DNA of 64,000 nucleotides, from assembly GCA_033220425.1 (NCBI GenBank), contig CM065647.1:2666001-2730000 (forward strand), read 5' to 3'. Below are positions 11,369 to 21,825 of this stretch, one piece after another. This DNA is from Lepraria neglecta. Lineage: Eukaryota > Ascomycota > Lecanoromycetes > Lecanorales > Stereocaulaceae. The position numbers and the translations under genes are program-made. The notes under the pieces were generated by a model that worked only from the letters and a program-made list of their open reading frames with translations, was not told the DNA's origin and did no database searches. Positions within the stretch are counted from its first letter, which is position 1; each line of letters begins with the position of its first letter.

Positions 11369-11765
11369 AATGCATTTGTATTTGGCTATCGCCCGTGATT
11401 GTTCCGCTTGAGAGACGTGGGGAGGCTGGTGGTCTTGCTTCTAGGAAGTAGTATAAGTTCTATTATACCGAATTTACACGTCTTGCTGGCCAAGTCGTTG
11501 TGGTCGGAACGGTTTATGTTTGTGACTCGTTGCCAGTTTAAATGCCTATGAATTCGCTAAAGCCCTTGCGTATCTCTCCATATAGCGATCTATTCTGACA
11601 AAGCCGTCTTTCTTCCCACACCTCAAACTCCACGTGTGTTCAATCACAACACCATTGGCTTCGCTCTGACCTTGACATTCGATGCATTAACAGCTGCTCC
11701 ATGGCTAAACGGAAGGACCACTAGGTCAGCACAAGAAGAACGTGAAAACGACCAGAAAGCAGAGT
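11369..11765. other. Intergenic region between a secreted protein gene and the P450 relic
   Basis: About 400 nt lying 3' of both flanking genes. A small plus ORF at 11636-11845 overlaps the P450 tail antisense and is not supported. Confidence 0.5.
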
Positions 11766-13892
11766 TTACTCTACCCATTCCATACTCCGCTCATCCGTCT
11801 CCCACAACTCCATTTCGAACCGTCCGAAAAAATTCGCAAGCGTGAGGTAGAGTTCCATATCCGCAAGGCTGATAACATTTTAAGTATGATCCATCATCGG
11901 TGAATTGCAAATGGGAGAGAAGGGATTAGGATCACTCACTTCATACCACCACACTGCCTCGGCCCTTTGGAGAATGGTACAAACCGCTTCTCCAATTCAC
12001 GACCCTTTTCGCCGAGCCAGCGCTCGGGTATGAATTTCGAGGGTGAGGGGAAGGGGGGTTGGCGTTATGGTGGATTGAGGGGAGGGTTGTTAGAATTGTT
12101 ATCTATAGATTATACGGGATTAGCGTGGTTCTTCTGGTATGGATGATGTTTTGTATAGTGCTTGACGAGTAGGTTGGACGGGTATGAAAACAACCCACGC
12201 CACCGGGAATAAATTAGCCTTGCACATGAGCCCCCGAAGGAGGAACGATGTGGGGGAGAACGCCTGTTACAGGCGTTTCAAGCCGGAGTGATTCTTTGAC
12301 GATGGAGACCTTGATGTCTTAGATCAGCAGATGATTCCGCCGAAGAGTTCGATAAAAGGAACATATCATATACGGCAAATTCTGCATACTCCTCCACTCA
12401 AACCTTCCCCCCTCGCCTCTAGGCACACTCTGCAACTCCTCTGGAAGCTTTTGTAATACGCCCGGCGTGTGCAGTATGTAGAACGTAGCGGCTGATAGCC
12501 CAAAAGACGTAGTGTCCGTTCCGGCAGTGATGAAAATCAATGCTTCGTCGATAAGTTGTTCGAGATTGAGACCTTTGTGGCCCTTTTTCAGATTTGTCTT
12601 CTAGTAAGAGGTCGAACATGACTGTCCGGCCGTGGGAGTCTGTATGGACGCCGTTTGATCGGCGGTCTACGATCTTTTGGATCCAGTGCGCACAGTCCTG
12701 GCAGGGATGACGTTTAGTCACAAGAGATGCAGAGTGGGATGGGGAGTTAGACTCTGAGTTTACATACCTCTCGGGACTCGACATAGCCGGGGAGAATTCT
12801 TCTGGTTATTTGTTGCAATGTGACAATAGGCTGGGAAGGATATCTAGCTAATGGGGGCCCCAGGGCCCCATATATGGCCAAAACAGACAAAGAACGGCTA
12901 GCAACAGGCTTCTGGAATCGCATAGAAAGCAATCAAGCAACGGATTGCAACATTATGGCGGCTGGTAGGTTTTGAGCGAGCTTTGCGAGGATGGGGAAGT
13001 TTGTCATCAGATGAATGTGTCCCAGGAATCCGTCAATACAAGTTAGTAAGGGAGGTTTCCTATCACTGTTGCTAAGGTGGCTAAGAAGTTCTTGAGAGTA
13101 TCCGAACATTGATTCCGTGATGATGTCGGCCTACAAGCTTGATCGGTTGAGTTTTGGGAATTGAATCAGGGCGAGGAAGGATTATACCGAGATGCATCGA
13201 TACAGCCTCTGGATGTCCAAGGGCTTTCTCTGAAAGTGGTGAGTCTTTATGATACGCACGGCCTTTTCAAGCTTCTCCTGTGCCATAGTAGAGAGCGTAT
13301 TGACTGATCTTTCTGAGAACAGCGGGTTGACGACCTTACCGCGGATCTTGTGTTGATGAGGATCTTGTAGACTCAAGAATGCGGCCGGCGCTCCAACCGT
13401 GCCGTAGAAGAATTTCGATTTGACACACGTTCCCTGTGGTCCATGGACTCTGTGATTGTATATGTCAGCAAGAGTCTAGAACTCTGTGAACTGGTCCCTA
13501 TGGACTTACTCTCGGAAAAAGTCAGGATCGTCGACTTGTAGAAGATCTGGAGCCACGAGAACGATTGGGCCTGGGCTTTGCGTAAGCTACTTGTGTTTTC
13601 TTTTTCAAGGTCTTTGAGCATGAGATTTACCATATTCTTGGTGCAGAGAGGGAAACCTTTTGATACCAATGCCCCCTTTGACAACGTCAAAGTAGATTCC
13701 GAACCAAGTTGTCAAAGAGGCCGTACGCGGTCCTGGAAACTTGCTCAGTGGATTAAAGTAAAGGCGTTTAACACAGCCAATTACGAGGAAGAGAAGGCTA
13801 AAGAGAGTTGCATAAGTGAACGCTTGCGGGTAAGATAAGCTTAGGTATCCACCGAGAGCAATCATTGTAGGTGAAAGTAATAATGTTCTCAT
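11766..13892 (-). pseudogene. Cytochrome P450 monooxygenase, broken (trichothecene-oxygenase-like clan)
   Basis: Reading down from the ATG at 13892: a membrane anchor, the hinge NPLSKFPGPR, HQEYG, an intron with GTAAAT...CCCAG, then GPIVLVAPDLLQVDDPDFF, PHQHKIRGKVVNPLFS and ADIITESMFGYS. The I-helix AGTDTT lies near 12515-12535, the K-helix KESLR (ExxR) near 12285, FIPERWLG near 12020 and the heme loop FSKGPRQCGG at 11946-11975. An intron (GTGAGT...TCAG) precedes the C-terminal LADMELYLTLANFF. So nearly the whole fold can be traced. Lesions: an in-frame TGA at 12933-12935 with poor coding sequence after it (about 12790-12900), frame changes near 12320, a TAA at 12214-12216 after VQG (the meander usually has an aromatic there) and scrambled sequence at 12060-12180. 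A transcript could not give a working enzyme. It is divergent from the terpene synthase relic. Confidence 0.85.
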
Positions 13893-14636
13893 GAAGGTTT
13901 CATGTCCTTTTGGTTATGCTGCACTCTTATCACAATAACGAGATCGAATTGAAGGGCGCAAAACCATGTTCTCAGCAATAAGGCAGTAGTCTTGAAAAAT
14001 GTTTGGAGATAATTAATGTAAAATCATCTCGCTCGGATAGACTTGTTCTTTCTGAGTATGAGTTGCGAGATAGGCAAGTCGGTGTTCTTCGTACCTCCAA
14101 GCATTGACATAAGTGCATTACCATTTTTTGTAGCCCCAAACCATTTGACAGCTGATTATGTGCATACGAGATAGGCGAGTCGCTAATACTCGCTGACGTT
14201 GTCACAAGTAGTCCTCGGGTCGAGCAGTGCAACGCTATTTGTAGCCTTGAGAAACATGGCTGAGTTTGCCCGGATGCGGCCAGTACATGCGCTGCACACA
14301 ACCAATAACAGTCCGCTTTGGTGCGGAGTGATTATGTGACCGAAGAAGCTTTTATGTATGACACGCTGTAATCTGTCATTCCACACTTCATAAGATCCCG
14401 CTATGTGATTTTGGAAGGCTGAGCAGGTTGCTAAACGATGTGGCATTACCGTATTCTGGTTGGGAAATGGTTCGAAATTGTCCAATATCCTGAACTCAGT
14501 CGTTACGGTTCGCACTTCGAAGTATATAAAGAGTGTTTTCTGGGCTCCAACAGCCCATTCATGCAGGATTCTTGAAATTGATAAGCCAAAGAGAAATATC
14601 TCACCGTCAGTAATTTGCTCTAGGTTCTCTCTAATT
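13893..14636. promoter_or_regulatory. Divergent region between P450 and terpene synthase relics
   Basis: About 745 nt between two opposed start codons, probably the former shared promoter of the pair. Several minus-strand ORFs here have no recognisable family. Confidence 0.35.
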
Positions 14637-16058
14637 ATGATCACTCTTTACCTAATTGATGATCGGTGCGCGCTCTCTCAGTTCGCACAAGGCATCCACA
14701 CCGATGGTGACGAGGTTACCGCTTCATTAGGAAACTGGCTCGCGAGGTAAACAAGACTACTTTGGTGCCATCAGGACTCAGCTGACCATTGAGTCTAGGT
14801 ACCAAAACAGGGCCCCAGGGAAATTGAGCAAAGCCAGCGCTTTCTGCTTGGCAGCGGCCATGTCGTACCGAGACACGCATAAGGACCGATTGCTCATGTG
14901 TAGAATGGATCATAGTACTCTTCGTATAGGACGATCTTTTGGACGTGCCGATGGATAGCAATCTCGTGGATGACGAGCATGGTGCAAGTGAGATCAAAAA
15001 ACTTATGACATCGATACTCACCCAGTCCGGACCCTTTGATGCACAGGAGACTCCACCCGTCGCTGAAGCACTCCATTCGTAAGCGCGTGATTTCCTTCTG
15101 TTTTGATGGCTGTCCACCGCGCAGACGCTTTCTCATGCTCTTGACATCCACTGGCTGTCTCTTTTAATAGGGGTTGGACCCACTTCCGCGTTACATCGTC
15201 TTCCAACATGCAGAAGCATTTTATCGAAACATTCCTTGACTATGTCGAAGGCACCGAGAAACAAGCTGGCAGTCGAGAAAGGGGAGAGACCACTAGCATC
15301 GAGGAGTTCATTGCATATCGGCAATCCATTTCGGAAGTCGAGGTGCGCACTAGGCCCGCATGATTTCAACATGTCGTTGATTGCCTTTGCTGACTGGCCG
15401 GGTTTTTATCAAAGCCGTGCCTTGCGCTTGTCCAATACTGCCCGCAGATCGACATGCTAGATGACGCTTACTACCATCCGGCACTGCAGCAGCTCCGAGT
15501 CTCAATAAATGATATTATCTCGTGGTCGAATGTAAGTCAGTCCTGGGCCAAGGGCAAATTCCGTGTCTGCAATGCAAAACTGATGCCTCATGCAGGATGT
15601 GTGTAGTTTCAATAAGGAACAGGTAGCGCTTTTTTACCCAATTCAAATGCAGAACCTAAAGTTAAAGCTAGGTTGCTGGCGACCACCAGAATCTTGTCGC
15701 GATCGTCGCTATAGAGAGAGACGTTCCCGTCCAGTCAGCCATCTCATAAGTTTCCCTCATGGTCCAAGCTGCAGTTGATAGATACTTTGAAGCCCTTGAA
15801 CTTATCCCTAAATATGACCCGGACACCGATGAGCTTGTCTCGAAATATATCCAAGGAGTCGAATGTGTCTGTACTGGCCTTGTCAACTGGCATTTCGAGG
15901 TAGACCGGTACTTTGGGAAGAATCATGCCGAAGTCAAAAATAAATTGGTCGTTCAGCTCCTTCCTAGAGAGAAAGACGCTCTTGAGCCTGCGCACCAGCT
16001 TCGATACGACACTTGCCTATCAGCAGTCCGCATGTTGACTGTAGGAGTGATCAAATGA
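14637..16058 (+). pseudogene. Class I terpene (sesquiterpene-type) synthase, broken
   Basis: Exons 14637-14746, 14799-15078, 15171-15342, 15448-15531, 15596-15622 and 15690-16058 splice with good sites (GTAAAC/CTAG with branch CTGAC, GTAAGC/ATAG, GTGCGC/GCAG, GTAAGT/GCAG, GTAGCG/CCAG). They cover about 346 codons, the usual size. The Asp-rich motif DDLLD is at 14930-14944. The NSE triad NDVCSFNKE spans the 15532-15595 intron. The C-terminal Trp-His-x4-Arg-Tyr-Phe-Gly element is present (NWHFEVDRYFG, about 15890-15920). Lesions: a +1 frameshift near 14897, TAG at 14927-14929 directly before DDLLD (aromatic residue expected) and TAA at 15747-15749 in AIS*VSLMVQ (Tyr likely). The 15343-15447 junction is uncertain because some core helix sequence seems missing. 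The active-site metal motifs survive, so the decay may be recent. Product unknown. Confidence 0.82.
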
Positions 16059-16814
16059 CCTGCCACATGCTGGAGATCGATTCAGAATGAGAGACGCCTG
16101 GCAAGTTGCACAACCGAGGGCATTTTGTCATTCTTTGCTTGACCACTCTAAACTTTGAGGTTGTCAGCGATAATAGATTGGAAGTAAGGCGTCATCTCAA
16201 TAAGATGGTTGTGTTCACGCCCTGCTCACGGATTACTTCAGCAGTAGAACGACAGAGCTTGTAGAAGCAAGGATATTCACGTACGTCCTAGACGAACGAT
16301 ACTTGTAAAGGGCGGAGTATCTAGCATATGAACTTGCATGGGACGGTGTGTACTCGCTGCATGTACGCACCTGTTCAATCCTTTAATCTCAAACATGCTC
16401 GGCTTGTTCGTATCGTGCCAATCACCTGCCATGTCTTCTGCTTCCTCGTCCGAGCCACAGCTGCTTGCCACTATTCTGCTATTTGCTAACATAAGCTTTC
16501 GGATCTATTGAACCTCTGCTGACAGACGGTGTTGCTTGTGCGATCATCGGTGTTCGTGATCAGGATACTCAACTATTTTCAACGTTGTCTAGAATAACCA
16601 TATGTAGATAGATCCTCGCTCGGATGAAGCTAGCAGAACCGTAGGACTCACGCTGCGATATAATGAACGCAAAATCTGATAAATAAGAGTGGCAAATATT
16701 GCTGTAATATTACTTATGGTCTAGTGTAATAAATTTGTATTCTATCCCCCGCCGACGCGCCGGAGAAGCAGTGAAGCACCAAACAGCCCAAGGAGCGAAC
16801 CTCCATATTCTGCC
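16059..16814. other. Intergenic region upstream of PSF2
   Basis: About 750 nt with no supported gene; an AT-rich stretch at 16670-16745 precedes the PSF2 leader. It should contain the PSF2 promoter. Confidence 0.5.
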
Positions 16815-17642
16815 ATGGCATTACCCTTACCACCAGGCCTCACGCCTCCCGAAACAGCCTTCCTATGCGAGATGGAGATGGTAACAGTGATCCCCCGCCA
16901 ACGGCTCGAAGGGCTCAATCTACTCGGGGTGAGTTGAGCCCAAGACTACACAATCCACAATAGTAAGGCATCAATCTGCTATCTGCAGTGACACATCTAC
17001 AACCTCCAAGCTGTAAGAGTGCTAATATTCTCGTCGCGTCTCCAGGGCCCAACACCCCCCCTCCACCCACCCCACCGCACCCCCCTCCCCTTCTGGCTCG
17101 CCCTCCTCCTCAAACGCCAACGCCGCGCCAACATCCTCCCACCGCCCTGGCTCTCCCCACCCTCCCTCTCTTCAATCCTCGATCTCGAGAAAAAGACCCC
17201 CTCATTCTCACCACCCCCTCCGCTCCCCGCACACACCACCACCTCTCCGCCATTCCTACCAAGCGCAACAGCCGATGCGCCTCCAGACGCACTACCCTAC
17301 CATTGGCTAGAGCTGGGAGAGATGTTACTGGAGGCAGCGAGCGATGATATACCCGAGCCTGATAACGTGAGGAGACTTATGAGGGATTTGCGGGAAGTGC
17401 GGATGGCGAAGATGAGGGCTGGAGTCAACGTGCTAGAGGGTGGGCGGGAGGTGAATTTGAATGGGGTGGGGGGAATGGAGGTGAGTGAGGGAAGGGCGTT
17501 TATTGGGGGTGTGGTGGATGGGTTGCGGAAGATTGGGGCGAGTAAGGAGATGAGTCGACGGGAACGGGAGGCGGAGGAGAGGGAGAATGGGATTGGTGGG
17601 GGAGATGAGGAGGAGGATGAGGATGATGGGATGGATACGTGA
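16815..17642 (+). CDS. PSF2: GINS complex subunit Psf2
   Basis: Part of the four-subunit GINS complex, which joins Cdc45 and Mcm2-7 in the CMG replicative helicase in the nucleus. Exon 1 (16815-16928) gives [20 protein letters not shown] and [13 protein letters not shown]; the 117-nt intron (16929-17045, GTGAGT...CCAG) leads to GPTPPL and [17 protein letters not shown], the diagnostic Psf2 core. The protein has 236 residues. [20 protein letters not shown] and the following helix match the conserved C-terminal half. Between them lies a Pro/Ser-rich insert, and the end is an acidic tail ([11 protein letters not shown]), common in filamentous fungi. A second possible intron pair (16929-16988 and 17014-17045) would leave a 24-nt middle piece with a stop, so one intron is preferred. 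The 3' end is only 89 nt from the convergent monooxygenase gene. Confidence 0.93.
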
Positions 17643-17731
17643 TTTATGTACCAAGGAAAGAGAAGATGCTACCTATGTACAACGAATGCTATGAGTGATT
17701 CAGATAATTGAGATGGATGAGGATGAAGTAA

Positions 17732-19220
17732 TCACAACCGCGCCTTCTCTTGCACTGTCGGACGAAACCAATTCATGTATTTGTCTTCCGTTGGCTTCGT
17801 AACGCCCGTTTGGGGATGAGCTGGCTCACGTCGTTGCAGGTATCTGACAACAGCAGACTCAGCATGCGCCTCGGCGTCATAGCCGTAGACTTCGAGCACA
17901 GTGGCCGGATCCCCATACAGATTTGGTGACCGCATGAGCGGTTGTCCATTGAGCTCGGGCAACATTGCTGCGTCGCGGGCTTGCTGCTCTGGACCGTCTG
18001 GAAGCTGCCAGATGGCTCCATTGATGAAGGAGACTTGCTGCTTGAAGTCTGCTTTGGGCATCCTTTCCTTTTCGTATAGCTCGACTGCTTCCGCCATGCT
18101 CATGTTCCCTTTGACAACTTCGCCAACAGTCTTTGCAAGGAATGCCCCATCTTCCATTGATGTCGCTGCTCCCTGTGCCATATGATTGACCATCGAGTGT
18201 GCGGCGTCGCCCATGAGGACAACATTGCGAGTAGGTGATGACCATGTTTTCAAAGGGCCTGTGACCATCAGAGGCCACCTCTGAGCTTCTGGAACCATGT
18301 TCACGATACGCTTGATTCGAGGATCGTAATCCTTGTACGTGTCCCTCAGCTCCTGCATGTCGACTTCCTCAACAGCGTTGACCAAGTTCGGCCGATGATG
18401 CGAAAGGACCATATTGAATTGTTCTCCGGCAGAGATGGGGTAGGATATGATATATGACTTGTCCGACATCCACACTTCCATCGTAAGCTTTTCGATCAAT
18501 TCTTTCGCGACAGGATCTTTCCGAATTTGATCGTATGATACAATGGCTCGGTAGGCGCAGTTCGAAGTCGGAGGTTTTGGCTGTACGTCTGGAAAGAGTG
18601 TTTTCCGGACGACTGAATTGATGCCATCGGAACCAATCAAGAGATCGAAGGTGTGCTGCTTGCCGCGGCAAGTAGTCACCTTGACTTGGGCACCACTTTG
18701 GTAATCGATCTTGGTGACCTTGGAGTTGATTATCACGTCTGTCCCAGTTGCCTTTGCGACCTCCACCAGGCCTTCATGAAGATGAGCTCTGTGAACAACC
18801 CACCATGGCTGCCCAAGCGCGTTCTCCACTCTCTTCATTGGCGTGTACCCAATCTTTGTGCCGTCTCTTTTCCGCATGTTCAGCTCTTCCATCCTTACTA
18901 GATTGTCTCCAATGACATCGGCCACGCCCCAGGCTCGGAGGAGACGGCTGACGTTAGGAGTCTGCTCGGGCGGTCAGTCTTCTGTCGATGTCACGTAACA
19001 TGTTGGGTGGGCTATTGCAGTACCATCTGAATCCCAGCCCCAATCTACTTCTTTATTAGCTTCAGCAAGAGGTTTTGGGTCAGGATCCGCGTACCTCCCC
19101 CAGCACTTGAGCAGCCTCAAGGACGGTCACCCTAGCACCAGCACGCCTGAGAGCTATGGCCGCAGCCAGACCGCCAATACCCGCCCCAACGAGGCCAACA
19201 TGGATATCTTTTACTATCAT
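17732..19220 (-). CDS. FAD-dependent aromatic monooxygenase (salicylate hydroxylase-like)
   Basis: Group A flavoprotein hydroxylase using FAD and NAD(P)H, of the kind that hydroxylates aromatic acids such as salicylate or modifies polyketide and terpenoid products. Three exons: 19095-19220, a 21-nt micro-exon 19024-19044 and 17732-18961, giving 458 residues. The N terminus has the Rossmann GxGxxG (VGAGIGGLAAAIAL) and ends in Glu of the ADP-ribose site (VTVLEAA). The DG motif is GSDGINSVVR, and the GD motif LMGDAAHSM is followed by AQGAATSMEDGA. The micro-exon reads IGAGIQM and joins to TPNVSRLL, exactly as in the family, so the splicing is well supported. The substrate cannot be told. It lies between PSF2 and the myosin light chain, 1.7 kb from the dead terpene pair, and might once have belonged to that cluster. 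Confidence 0.92.
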
Positions 19221-20216
19221 TGTCGTTCGAAATCGGGATCCTTTCTGGAGGAGTCTTGCCTGAGGATGGGAAAGGAGGGGACTCGAAAGCACATATCTGA
19301 TGACTCGTACTACTTATTCTCGGCGGCATCTTATTTCATCCTCGTCGTACATATGTGAATATGGCGGCAATAAGAAGGCCGTGCCTTTTCCAGAGTTAAG
19401 ACCGGAGTCGCGTTTTCGGGTGAAATGTTTTCCAATCGGGTATAAAAGTGATTGGCTTTTGAATAGTGACATTTCCCCGCATGCATTATGAAACCGCGTC
19501 TAATTCACTATTTCCGGCTTTCGGGCAGCTCAAGTAGCTCAAACAAATCTTAACAAGCAATCATCTTTGACAACGTCGGGGTCGTTGTATAATTCCACTC
19601 GAGGGAGGCATGATTTCATGGACAGACGTTGGTCTCGGGTTGCATATTCGGTTATTGACAATTTCTGTCTCTGCGCAACGAAAACAAAACCGGAACTTGG
19701 GGGCCTGCATCGTAGCGGCGCCGGCCTGACATCAAGATGACGAAAGGGAAACGATTACTTAGCAGACACGTTCATTGAACTTATTATAATATCACAAGGA
19801 GAAATGAGCGCCCACAGCGAGCAACGGAATATAGAAGTTCCCATGCACCACAACGCAAGCGGTCTTTCAGTCGAGACTCAAGACTTCCTTATCATTCGAT
19901 CCAACTGTGGCTATGACCATTGCATTGAGAGCTGCCGTTTACCCGATCTGAAATCAAATTGAGAATACACGTCGGAGCATTTTCAGAAATTTTGGCAGGC
20001 ACAAAGATTATGGCTCGTGAGGCTGCTGAGTCAGCAATGTGAGCTGGGCAACGACCCCCGCAAGGTAAACAAAGCCTTCAAACACAACTTCAACCACTCA
20101 AAACATCTGCGCTTTCTCTTACAACAACCTCAAGACCCAGCGGATCCATTGAATCCAAAGTCCGCTCCGTGCAGCTGCTTCAAGTCCACATACCAAGACC
20201 CTTTGCGCTTCGAACA
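19221..20216. promoter_or_regulatory. Divergent intergenic region, monooxygenase / myosin light chain
   Basis: About 1 kb between opposed start codons. There is a TATAAAAG stretch at about 19441 on the plus strand, too far from the light-chain start to assign. No gene recognised. Confidence 0.4.
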
Positions 20217-21039
20217 ATGGTCAGTACACACTCCCCCTTAGCTGGTCAAATATGTTCCTTTAGTCGTGATCCTTGTGCCAGCTATCGGAATAGCATGCGT
20301 CTCCCTATCTCTCGGGAACCATACTTCTCGATTTTCCACAATACCCTAGCTGCAGATTCTTCCAAATACACCAGAGCACACAATTACTGTCACCGCATAC
20401 TACCGCAAGAAAAGCGACTGACGAAGATTCTAGGCTTCCACAAACTACAAAGAAGCATTCGCCCTCTTCGATAAGCGAGGTAACGGTCGCGTCGCACTCG
20501 AGTCACTCGGTGACCTTCTCAGAGCATGTGGACAGAACCCAACGTTGGCGGAAATAAGGGACCTCGAGAAGGGTGTTGGCGGTGACTGTGAGCCACCCTT
20601 CCCGGAGAATACCTCCTGCTGGAAAGACAAGGCTGCTAATAGCTGGCCCGCGTTCTACAGTTGATTTCGATTCCTTCTCCAAGATCCTCAACCGACCGGG
20701 TGGGTTCCGTGATCCAGGCGAGCCAGAGGAATATTGCAGAGGGTTTCAGGTGTTTGACAAGGACATGACGGGATTCATTGGTGTGGGCCAGTTGAGATAT
20801 AGTGGGTCTACGGGTTGAATAAGACTGGAGCTACAAAGAGGCTGACAGTTCTCGCAGTCTTAACGAACCTTGGAGAGAAGATGAGTGATGATGAGGTGGA
20901 CGAGCTATTGAAGGCGGTGGACACAAGCAGTGGGGAGATCAACTACACAGGTAGGCTCCTGATCTCGAAAGACATCTTTAGGAAGACTAAGCTAACGTGA
21001 GATTCCCCAGACCTGGTCCGGACGATCCTCGCCAATTGA
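20217..21039 (+). CDS. cdc4: Myosin essential light chain, Cdc4/MLC1-type EF-hand protein
   Basis: Binds IQ motifs of myosin II and V and is required for the contractile actomyosin ring in cytokinesis. Five exons splice to 139 residues: 20217-20219 (only the ATG), 20434-20587, 20661-20801, 20858-20950 and 21011-21039. The sequence starts MASTNYKEAFALFDKRGNGR and has FDFDSFSKILNRP, the second-lobe FQVFDKDMTGFIGVGQLRY and LTNLGEKMSDDEVDELLKAV, ending DLVRTILAN. The EF-hand loops are degenerate, as is usual for Cdc4 proteins. Length and sequence match the family (yeast and S. pombe about 141-149). Intron branch points CTGAC and CTAAC are visible. The single-codon first exon followed by a 214-nt intron is typical of such fungal EF-hand genes. 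Confidence 0.93.
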
Positions 21040-21342
21040 ATGTACCCTTCTCATCAGCTCTTGTGTTTCCTCCATCCACATCTTGCCGGCGTTATTCCAT
21101 TTGGTGCATGGTTCTGAGGCCTGGGGAGGCCATAGGCGGACATATCTGGATGCTGGTCGGAGGGATAGCATAGCAAACATAGGATAGAATCCCAATAATT
21201 GCTCTCCGTGTCCATAGCAGCGCGACGTGTTTCGTCTTCCATGATAATCCACTAGCCGGATCCATACTTCGCCAACCTCGACTCGTAGACGGATCCTTTC
21301 ATACATCATAGTGTTTTGCTTCAAGCTCTTCAGCCATCCCTC

Positions 21343-21825
21343 TCATCCCGCCCCCTCCCCCATCGCTCCAGTCTCAACCAACCCCCCCTCAAGCAAATAA
21401 ATCACCCTCCCACCGTCCTCTTTCCCTTCACCCGTATCCCCCAAAACCTCATACCCAACACAAACCCCACACCGCCCACACCTGAGCACCCTCCTCTTCT
21501 CAAACCCATCCTCCCGCCTCACAACCACGATTTTCCGCGCTGGTCTCATATTCTGCGTTAGCAAGGACGGTAGCGGTAAGGCGGCTTCATTGCCGTCCCC
21601 ATCCCCATCCTCGGCAGCTGATGCTGGGGGATCGGTCTGCATGGCTGTGCCATTGTCGGCATTTGTAGCAGGTCGTGAGAGTGCGGGAAGAGGGAGGATG
21701 TAAGCGCGGTCGAGGGAGGGAGCGGCGCGGCGGGGTAGGATGGAGAGGGTGTAGGGTGTTGCAAGGAGGAGGGTGGAGCAGAGGCAGTGGTAGGTTTGGA
21801 GTTCGGGGTGGGGTGGGTTGGACAT
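21343..21825 (-). CDS. STEEP1-like (UPF0428/CXorf56 family) protein
   Basis: A single frame of 160 residues from the ATG at 21825. The conserved N-terminal LQTYHCLCSTLLLAT, with a Cys-x-Cys, and LPRRAAPSLDRAYILPL match the family. The core ARKIVVVRREDGFEKRRVLRCGRCGVCVGYEVL carries a Cys-x2-Cys-x2-Cys group that likely binds zinc. In animals this family member promotes ER exit of STING; fungi lack that pathway, so the fungal role is unknown and may concern membrane traffic. An upstream in-frame Met (21942) would add 39 residues absent from relatives, so 21825 is chosen. It is convergent with the myosin light chain, 303 nt apart. Confidence 0.88.
   Translation of the reverse strand: MSNPPHPELQTYHCLCSTLLLATPYTLSILPRRAAPSLDRAYILPLPALSRPATNADNGTAMQTDPPASAAEDGDGDGNEAALPLPSLLTQNMRPARKIVVVRREDGFEKRRVLRCGRCGVCVGYEVLGDTGEGKEDGGRVIYLLEGGLVETGAMGEGAG

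Noticed and set aside
12259-12277. Perfect 9-bp inverted repeat around one base (AACGCCTGT / ACAGGCGTT)
   Set aside because: It lies inside the P450 K-helix coding region (ETPVTGV) and is explained by the codons; no terminator or operator role expected.
16989-17013. 24-nt middle exon in PSF2 between GCAG and GTAAG
   Set aside because: It would introduce an in-frame stop and break the conserved LLGGPTPPL junction; one longer intron fits better.
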